Assembly: GCA_002437105.1 (NCBI GenBank)
Contig: DJOB01000003.1
Location: 1 to 26,126 of the forward strand
Length of the DNA stretch: 26,126 bases
From: Caryophanales bacterium UBA6449
GTDB lineage: Bacteria; Bacillota_I; Bacilli_A; RFN20; CAG-288
Reading direction: 5' to 3'
The notes beneath the pieces are model-generated. The model searched no databases. It had not been told where the DNA came from and saw nothing but the letters and a program-made list of their open reading frames with translations. Shown one piece after another: positions 14,584 through 21,100 of this stretch. The stretch's first letter is position 1; each line of letters opens with the position of its first letter. The translations under genes and the position numbers were made by a program.

Positions 14584-15795
14584 TTGGTGAAATATCCCGC
14601 AGCGCGGGATATTTTTTGTGTGGATGGAATCGAGTTTGAGTGCCCTATCTGTGGCAATCGGGATAAGGAGATAACCGGGATTAAACCGGACGGCCGAATC
14701 TACTGCCGCCTCTGTCTCGCTTTTACCGGTCGGTCCGCTCCGCCTTTCGCGTATTCAGGGGGAGATGGGCAGCTCTCGCTCGCTTACCCTCTGACGGAGG
14801 AGCAGGAGCGCGTTTCCTGTGCGACGCTATCTGCGGTGGAGAGCGGAAAGCCTGTGCTTATCCGCGCGGTTACCGGGGCGGGTAAGACCGAGCTGGTATA
14901 TCGCTCGATGGAATACTTCTTGAAGCGGAAGGAAGCGGTCTGTTTCTGCACGCCTCGCAGGGATGTGGCGATCGAGCTCGAGCCGCGCATCAAAGAGGCT
15001 TTTCCCCATGTGAAGGTATCTCTCGTATACGGTGGGCACACGGAGGATCTGGTGGGTGATATCGTCATATGCACGGCGCATCAACTGTATAGGTATAAGC
15101 GCTATTTCGATCTTTTAATACTGGATGAGATAGATGCATTCCCCTTTGCTGGTAATAGATTGTTAAGAAGATTCTTCATCGATTCTATAAAAGGAACTTA
15201 TATACTTTTATCAGCGACTCCATCTGCTGATGATCTGCGGTTGGTCGAAGGCGCAGGAGGGAGGATCATCGCTCTTAAGGCGCGGTATCACCGGATGGAG
15301 ATCCCGGTTCCACAGCTGGTTAAATATGGTCTGGTTCCCTTCTTTGACATCGTGGAGAGACTGAGGGGGTTCATCTCCTGCGGGAAGCCGTGTTTCATAT
15401 TCGCTCCCACGATCGAACGGGCGCGAACCTTGGGAATCATGCTCAGGTTCTTATTTAAAAATGGGGCCAGCGTAGATTCTGAGAATCCTGAACGAAAGGA
15501 GATCATCGACAGATTCAAATCGGGTTTCTTAGATTACCTGATCTGTACCTCGATCCTGGAGAGGGGAATCACGGTAAAGGATCTTCAGATAATCGTGTGC
15601 GATGCGGATCACGAGGTGTACGACGCTCCTACTCTAATCCAGATTGCTGGTCGGGCGGGACGAAAGCGCGGATACGAGAAAGGAGAGGTGTTATTCTTGG
15701 CCAAGACTTTTAGCGACCGGATGAGAAAAGCGGTTGAAACCATTGAGGAACTTAATAGTGATGCGCGTCTGCAAGGCTTGCTTAAAGAGGTTTAA
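14584..15795 (+). CDS. comFA: ComFA-like DNA helicase/translocase
   Basis: A 403-residue DEAD-type ATPase. It starts with the ComFA zinc finger, C20, C23, C41 and C44 (CPICG ... YCRLC). Then Walker A VTGAGKTE (G100, K101, T102), Walker B LDEIDAFPF, LSATPS, FIFAPTIERAR, ERGITVKDLQ and QIAGRAGRKRGYEKG. ComFA powers uptake of single-stranded DNA in natural competence. The start is uncertain: TTG 14584 has AAGG about 9 nt upstream; GTG 14587 is alternative; GTG 14620 would give the protein from VDGIEFEC on and lacks a Shine-Dalgarno. The first codons coincide with a terminator-like hairpin. It overlaps comFC by 35 nt. No comG or comE genes are in the window, so active competence cannot be judged. 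Confidence 0.88.
   Translation: MVKYPAARDIFCVDGIEFECPICGNRDKEITGIKPDGRIYCRLCLAFTGRSAPPFAYSGGDGQLSLAYPLTEEQERVSCATLSAVESGKPVLIRAVTGAGKTELVYRSMEYFLKRKEAVCFCTPRRDVAIELEPRIKEAFPHVKVSLVYGGHTEDLVGDIVICTAHQLYRYKRYFDLLILDEIDAFPFAGNRLLRRFFIDSIKGTYILLSATPSADDLRLVEGAGGRIIALKARYHRMEIPVPQLVKYGLVPFFDIVERLRGFISCGKPCFIFAPTIERARTLGIMLRFLFKNGASVDSENPERKEIIDRFKSGFLDYLICTSILERGITVKDLQIIVCDADHEVYDAPTLIQIAGRAGRKRGYEKGEVLFLAKTFSDRMRKAVETIEELNSDARLQGLLKEV
14590..14617 (+). terminator. Terminator-like hairpin after ffh, inside the comFA start
   Basis: An 11-bp perfect stem, AAATATCCCGC (14590-14600) with GCGGGATATTT (14604-14614), loop AGC, and T at 14612-14617. It has the form of a strong intrinsic terminator for the plsX-ffh operon and at the same time encodes KYPAARDIF in the comFA frame. 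Confidence 0.85.
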
Positions 15796-16369
15796 AGCCA
15801 GCTCCATCTTTACTTTCTTCGATGAAGGATGCCCTTTTTGCGACACCTGTCTCAAACAGCTTAAGCCACATATTCACTATCGGTGTATCGAAGGAGTAAA
15901 GGTCTGTTGCCTAGGCTTCTATGAGGGACTTATGAAGGAGTTGCTGATCAGGTATAAAAGTGTTCTCGACTATGAGTTGAAGTCGGTGTTTCTCTATCCG
16001 TTCGCAACGCTGATCTCTCTGGCCTTACCCGGTTATCTAGCTACTTGGGCACCCTCCAAGGAGAGCTCTATCCAGGAACGTGGGTTTGACCACATGGAAG
16101 GTATTTGCCAGTTCTTGAGATTGAAGTCGATGCCACTCCTGGTCAAAGCTGAGGGGGCTGATCAGAAGAAGCTGGCGCGGGATGAAAGAAGGAGGGTTGA
16201 GGATCTCATCAGCCTGCGCAGCGATGCCAGAATCAGAGGCAAAAAGATACTTCTGATAGACGATGTCATCTCTACGGGTAGTACGCTTCTCGCTTCCTAC
16301 CATGCGCTGATTTCCGGAGGAGCGAAGAAGGTTAGGTGTCTTTGTCTATTAGATAATTCTCCTCGCTAG
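15761..16369 (+). CDS. comFC: ComFC-like phosphoribosyltransferase-fold protein
   Basis: A 202-residue protein. The N-terminus has a zinc-binding Cys set, C4, C7, C24, C27 and C30, as in ComFC/GntX. The C-terminal half is a phosphoribosyltransferase fold with the PRPP loop ILLIDDVISTGSTL (D167, D168). The middle ERGFDHMEGIC matches the family QERGFNQ motif. ComFC is needed for natural transformation and lies beside comFA in Firmicutes, as here. I chose ATG 15761, with GAGGAA upstream and the conserved Cys pair immediately after; GTG 15758 and TTG 15734 are alternatives. Its stop lies in the four bases CTAG shared with the stop of the opposite-strand thioesterase. Confidence 0.9.
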   Translation: MRVCKACLKRFKASSIFTFFDEGCPFCDTCLKQLKPHIHYRCIEGVKVCCLGFYEGLMKELLIRYKSVLDYELKSVFLYPFATLISLALPGYLATWAPSKESSIQERGFDHMEGICQFLRLKSMPLLVKAEGADQKKLARDERRRVEDLISLRSDARIRGKKILLIDDVISTGSTLLASYHALISGGAKKVRCLCLLDNSPR

Positions 16370-17097
16370 AAGAAGGTCGCTAGCGCTCTGAAGGAATTCT
16401 TGCCGCCGCTCTTGACCCCTTGAACGAAGAACTGCTGTGAATCGTATCTTCCGATCTGGATGTCGATCGTTTCGCCCTGGTAGCACTCACTCTCGAAATC
16501 GATCTCGAAGCTCTTGAGGGCACGATCTCTTTCCGGAGCTATCGCGTCCATGACTAGATCGGCGTAGCGACAGTTATTCATGTGTCCGTTGTGGTCGATA
16601 TCGGTGAATCGGATCGTCCTTGTGAAGGCCGTATTCAATTCGCCGGTGAAAGGATGGATGGCGGTTAAGGGTTTGGGGTAGAGTTGCTCCTCCTCGTAGG
16701 TGTCTGGGTAGGGTAGACCGTTGAGCCGTGTGAGCTTTCTGGTCTGGCAGTCGGCTAAGCACCAAGTCGCTTGACCGGAGATGATCAGTCTGCTGTCGCT
16801 GTTTCTTCTGATTTCATATTCTCTAATAAAGGAGAGACCTAGCGGTTTTTTGACGCGTGTCTTTATCGTCAATGGTTCACCCTCTTTCGGCTCTTCCCAT
16901 ATATCTAGATGCGATCTAACCACGATCCAGATTCCGCCACGAGACAATGCTGCTCGGTATCCACAGCCGATCTTCTCGGCGTGGGCACCTGAGATATCCT
17001 GAAACATCTCGAGTACTTTTGCGGGAAGTATTCGATCGTATCTATCGAAGCAGTCGTATTCGGGAATTATTTCTTTTGTATATGTGGGTTCGATCAT
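16366..17097 (-). CDS. Acyl-ACP thioesterase (FatA/B family)
   Basis: A 243-residue protein with two hotdog domains, about 1-130 and 150-243, the standard bacterial layout. The first begins with YDRILPAKVLEMFQDISG; the second holds RFTDIDHNGHMNN (163-175), the family motif, with N170 and H172 as candidate catalytic residues. The enzyme frees fatty acids from acyl-carrier protein. GGAGG lies 9 nt upstream. Its ATG overlaps the upstream HAD stop as ATGA, so the pair is coupled. Released fatty acids could be reused through a FakA/FakB route; the kinase is in this window. Confidence 0.92.
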   Translation of the reverse strand: MIEPTYTKEIIPEYDCFDRYDRILPAKVLEMFQDISGAHAEKIGCGYRAALSRGGIWIVVRSHLDIWEEPKEGEPLTIKTRVKKPLGLSFIREYEIRRNSDSRLIISGQATWCLADCQTRKLTRLNGLPYPDTYEEEQLYPKPLTAIHPFTGELNTAFTRTIRFTDIDHNGHMNNCRYADLVMDAIAPERDRALKSFEIDFESECYQGETIDIQIGRYDSQQFFVQGVKSGGKNSFRALATFF

Positions 17098-17813
17098 CCG
17101 ATTCTATCCTCCAGTATCTCTATGGCTTCCTGATAGCTTTTAGCTCTGACGACCGGGAAGCCCATATTCCCTGGTACGGGCAATTCGCTGTTCAGCCAGA
17201 TCGATAGGCCGTAGCCTGCCGCGTGCGATCCCTCGATGTCCTTCTTCAGGTCATCTCCGATGTAGCAGCACCGGTTAGCGGGAACGCCCATCAGCTTCGC
17301 GGCGATATCGAAGAAGTAGGGATTGGGTTTCTTCACTCCGATCTCGGATGAGGCGATTACGAATTTTGAATCCCTTATATCGACGCACTGAGCAACATAT
17401 CTCCGTGTCTGTTCCCCGGTGTATATCGTGTTGGAGGCGACGGCGAAAGGTATTCCTTTTTTTCTTAAGAAATCCAGCATGAGGTTGATCCCTGGGATGG
17501 CCTGCTGCGTGTACTGTGCTCCGATGGTTCGCTCGACCAGTTCGTCGAGAGGAATCTTCGGCTTCAGACCGGATCTGATGCAGGCGGCCAGGAGGAGTGA
17601 AGCGGCAGTCGATTCGTGATTGAAGGTGACATTCTTCTCGTCTGCGTAGTAGTTGATCATCATGTCATGCCAGGTCTTTTCCGCCTGTAAGGGTGTCATT
17701 CCTCTGGGGTGATCCGTCAGCTCGAGAAGTCTTGCGCCGATGAATCCCTTCCCCTGGACTGAGTAGCTGATCAGCGTGCCCCAGCAGTCGAATATAACCG
17801 CGTCTATGCTCAT
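17094..17813 (-). CDS. HAD-superfamily hydrolase
   Basis: A 239-residue HAD protein with a helical cap. Motif I is VIFDCWGTL with nucleophile D9; motif II VASNT with S127; motif III K161 in GVKKPNP; motif IV IGDDLKKDIEG with D187 and D188. The position two after the nucleophile is W11, where phosphatases have Asp as acid/base; haloacid-dehalogenase members have Tyr or another residue here. So phosphatase action is uncertain. I chose ATG 17813, with CGGAGGAC upstream; an earlier in-frame ATG at 17894 would add 27 residues across the Shine-Dalgarno. Coupled to the thioesterase gene. Substrate not predictable. Confidence 0.87.
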   Translation of the reverse strand: MSIDAVIFDCWGTLISYSVQGKGFIGARLLELTDHPRGMTPLQAEKTWHDMMINYYADEKNVTFNHESTAASLLLAACIRSGLKPKIPLDELVERTIGAQYTQQAIPGINLMLDFLRKKGIPFAVASNTIYTGEQTRRYVAQCVDIRDSKFVIASSEIGVKKPNPYFFDIAAKLMGVPANRCCYIGDDLKKDIEGSHAAGYGLSIWLNSELPVPGNMGFPVVRAKSYQEAIEILEDRIG

Positions 17814-17874
17814 AGTTGTCCTCCGTTCTCCGGTTAGAGCCGTTGCTTTTTTTACGTCACGATCGTTTGCTGAT

Positions 17875-17902
17875 TTTACAGCAAGGGCAAGCAACCTATA
17901 AT
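17875..17902 (+). promoter_or_regulatory. Strong promoter upstream of the 1491-residue repeat protein
   Basis: TTTACA (17875-17880), 16-bp spacer, TATAAT (17897-17902): 5 of 6 and 6 of 6 to consensus. An inverted repeat, CAACCT (17892-17897) with AGGTTG (17913-17918), straddles the -10 and the likely start near 17909, and could be an operator. Confidence 0.65.
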
Positions 17903-18127
17903 AACAAAAAAAGGTTGTTTATTTTAATAAGTTTTTCTTCGCTTAGGTTGCGACCCTAAAAGTACGCTCGGCGCCTAATCTTTTTGAACTTCGGATACTC
18001 CAAGTGCGAAAAACACCGCTTCTAATCGATATTTTTTAATTGTTAAGTCTTTCTCTTGGTGTTAAAATTTTCAAGACGACATATAGGTATTATTCTGCCT
18101 ATATTTTTGGAAGCAGGAGGGTTTCGT
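17903..18127 (+). other. Long untranslated leader of the repeat-protein gene
   Basis: If the promoter at 17875-17902 is used, the mRNA has a leader of about 219 nt. It holds the right arm of the inverted repeat, an imperfect dyad TTAGGTTGCGACCCTAA, a GGCGCC, and several T runs (near 17935, 17984 and 18031) but no clear terminator and no known riboswitch that I can identify. The Shine-Dalgarno AGGAGGG at 18116-18122 ends the leader. Confidence 0.5.
18040..18067 (+). promoter_or_regulatory. Second candidate promoter for the repeat-protein gene
   Basis: TTGTTA (18040-18045), 16-bp spacer, TAAAAT (18062-18067): 4 of 6 and 5 of 6. It would give a leader of about 55 nt. It is weaker than the one at 17875-17902. 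Confidence 0.4.
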
Positions 18128-21100
18128 ATGAGAAAGAGGGCAATCGCTAAGTCTGCCCTGGCGATCTTGGAAACCTTGAGTATCGTCATCCTGGTCGTGA
18201 CGGTTCTCTGGGCTATTCCCACGGTTCGTGACTATTTTGCGGTCCGAATCACCTTCGTTCAGGAGTTCGTGAAGTTCTGGCAGCCGGGTGAATGGCTCGG
18301 TCTGCCCGTTTTTGCAGCTTATCCGGATATCTATGGCCTCGCGCTCTTCGTCATCATCATCCTGGTGCTGCAGCTGTTGACTATCTGGCCGCTGGTCGCG
18401 CTCGCTCGCCAGAAGGACAGAAAGCCCGAGGGAGCTGTCTCCCTCGCGAGCCTCAAGGTCGACGATGCGGACAGCTCTGCCGATTTTGTCGATGGTGAGG
18501 GAAACTTCGGCACCGTCAAGTTCAAGGGCAAGCTTCAGGATCCCCGGGCGAAGTATTTCCGGGGTCTGAATCCGGTGCAGGCCGATCAGGAATTCGACTG
18601 GCGCAACTACACCAATACGCGGCCGGTGGTCAGGATCGTCCTGGGTGTCATTCTCGGAATTCTGGCGCTGGCGCTGCTCGGTCTGCGCTTCGGTTGGTAT
18701 GTGTCCGACGCGAATAGCTCTATCGCTTCCTTCTACTCCGCTAGCTGGTTGAATGGTGTCATGACCGACCTCGATCAGGTCAGTCTCCACCTGTTCAGGT
18801 CGCTGGGATACATTCAGGTGGGTGCGATCGGTAACGCTGTCATCACCGCTAAAGAGGTGTGCGATTTCGTCTTCTGGATCCTGATCTGCTACACCGCCAT
18901 CATGCTCATCCTGATCGTAGTCACTGCGGTGATCTGGCTCTTCAGGAAGCCCGTGGGCAAGAAGCGGGCGGCCAAGGCGCGCGAGCGCTACTACGCCAGC
19001 CTCGCCAACAAGACCTTCGTCCCGGTCTTTAACGATGAGATCAAGTATCTCGCTGTCGGTATCCGTCCTCAGTCCGAGGTCGAGGGCGAGTCGCTCCCCG
19101 CGGATGGTGCGGCCAACATCGAGCCTGCGACTGTCTCGATAAGCCAGATCGGCACCGGAGTGGATTGGATCGAGCCTGTACAGATAAATGTGCTGGGCAA
19201 TGTTCTGACTGGATCGGTCCTCAGCTTTACCCTCAGTGAGGCGACCGACGACATGATGCTGATCGATCCTACTCTGCTCTCCACCATCGCTGATTTCGCT
19301 CAGCGTTCCTACGCGTTCGAGCCTGCGCTCAAGACCAGGGTGGATATGGCTTCCATCGCCCGCTTCACTCCTCGCTTCTCCGCGATCGAGATTGTCAAGG
19401 AGGATCAGACGAAACTGCTCGCTTCCGATCGCCTCCCTGCCTACTGGTATCTGCATGCGGTGCGTCGTCCCTCCGATCTGCAGCCTGCTCACTGGTTTGA
19501 GAACGCTCAGGTTACTCCTGTTGTTCCTGCTAAATCCGCGAGTGTCGCGGCAGTCGCCCCTGCTTCTGAGTCTCACGAGATCACCTCTGCCGTGCCTGTG
19601 CATCAGGGTGACCTCGATACGTACATCCTGCTCGCCAATGCGCTTGAGCCGCTCAAGACTACTCCGGTGCAGATTGAGGGTACCCGTCCTGCTCCCGTGG
19701 CTATCCACGATTGGGAGAAGGTTCAGGCGCTCGCCGAGAAGAAAGCTCGGGATCAGGCTACTCTGGTCGAGAGCCTGCGCTCTTCTGCCTCGTCGGTTCA
19801 GTCGCCCGAGCTTCCCGTTCAGGTCTTTGTTCCTTCAGCTTCGATTAAACCTTCGATGCGCACTGCCTCCTATTGGCTTACGGTCGGTCTGAATGAGGCG
19901 CTCAACCCCGCTCAGGAGATCGTTACCACCGAGAAGGTCTTCGTCTCTGGACTCGGTGTTCGCGAGATCGTTCATACGCGGTTTATCCACAGTGAATCCG
20001 CGCAGATCTCTACCCTCAGACAGCGGGTGCTGGTCGAGTTCCTCGAGCCTGAGACTCTGGTCTCTGCTCCTGTCGCGGGAGCTGAGACGGGCGTCATCAC
20101 CCATATCGTTACTCTTGTCGCTATCACTCCGGTCATCCGCAGTGCTGCTTCGAATAAGGGCCCCGATTACTGGTATGAGCTGGCGGCGGAGGAGCTGGGT
20201 GCTTCCGCGGTCAAACCCATCGTCTACCCCGCTCCTGTCGCAGCGGCGGTGGAGCCTGCAATCGGTGTGGTTCCCGTCTATGGCAACCGTCCTGCGGATA
20301 AGACTCCGGACTACTGGTACGCTCTGGCTGGCGACGAGGTCTTCGCCCCTGTTACCGCTGAATCTAGCGGATCCGTTGCGGCTCCTGTCCTACCTGTTGA
20401 TCAGGTTGCTGCTCTCCCTGTGCTACCTGCTTCTGAGAGGCAGCCTGAGCACTGGTACGAGCAGGCGGTCAGAGAGCTTGTCGCTGCAGGTGTGCAGCTG
20501 CCTCAGCCTCTGCCGGCTCACGCTACCTACGTGTCTGGCACGGTCTCGGGATATGTCGGCAACCTCGCTTCGGGTAACCTTGCTTCCGGCAACCTCGCTT
20601 CCGGTCAGCTCGTCTCCGGTATGGGCCGTGGTACTCAATCGCAGAATCGAGTCATCGCTGCTCCTGAGTCGGTCATAGTCTCGGCGCGGGAACAGGCGCT
20701 GAGCGAGTTTGTCGAGCCTGCTCACCTGATTCCTGCTGCAGTCGCGGGTGCGGCCGCGAAGGTCGAAGGTGGAGCGCAGACCAGCAGTCCTGTGGAGTCG
20801 ATTGCTCCCGCTTCTATCTCCGCTATCGGTATCGCTCCTGTCATCACTGGTGCTGCTTCTAATAAGGGACCTGATTACTGGTATGAGCTGGCGGCGGATG
20901 AGACCGCTCGCGCTCTGCCCTTCTACTATGTGATACCTGACTACCTGCTCAAGGCGGCTGATCGGACTCCCGACTACTGGTATGGAAATGTCGTGATCGC
21001 TCCCGTCTTCCCCGTCCCCGCTGCTCAGCGGTCTACCGATTACTGGTACGCTTTAGCCTTCGATGAGAATAGCAAGGCGGCTCCCTTCGTCTTCGTTCCT

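Noticed and set aside
18071..19708. 545-residue open frame on the minus strand opposite the giant protein
   Set aside because: It mirrors the codon bias of the plus-strand gene, has a highly charged, low-complexity product without domains, no Shine-Dalgarno, and the plus-strand frame has repeats and membrane helices.
20561..20620. Tandem short repeats as a possible CRISPR array
   Set aside because: Units are 15 bp without spacers, in frame and coding for NLASG within a long protein.
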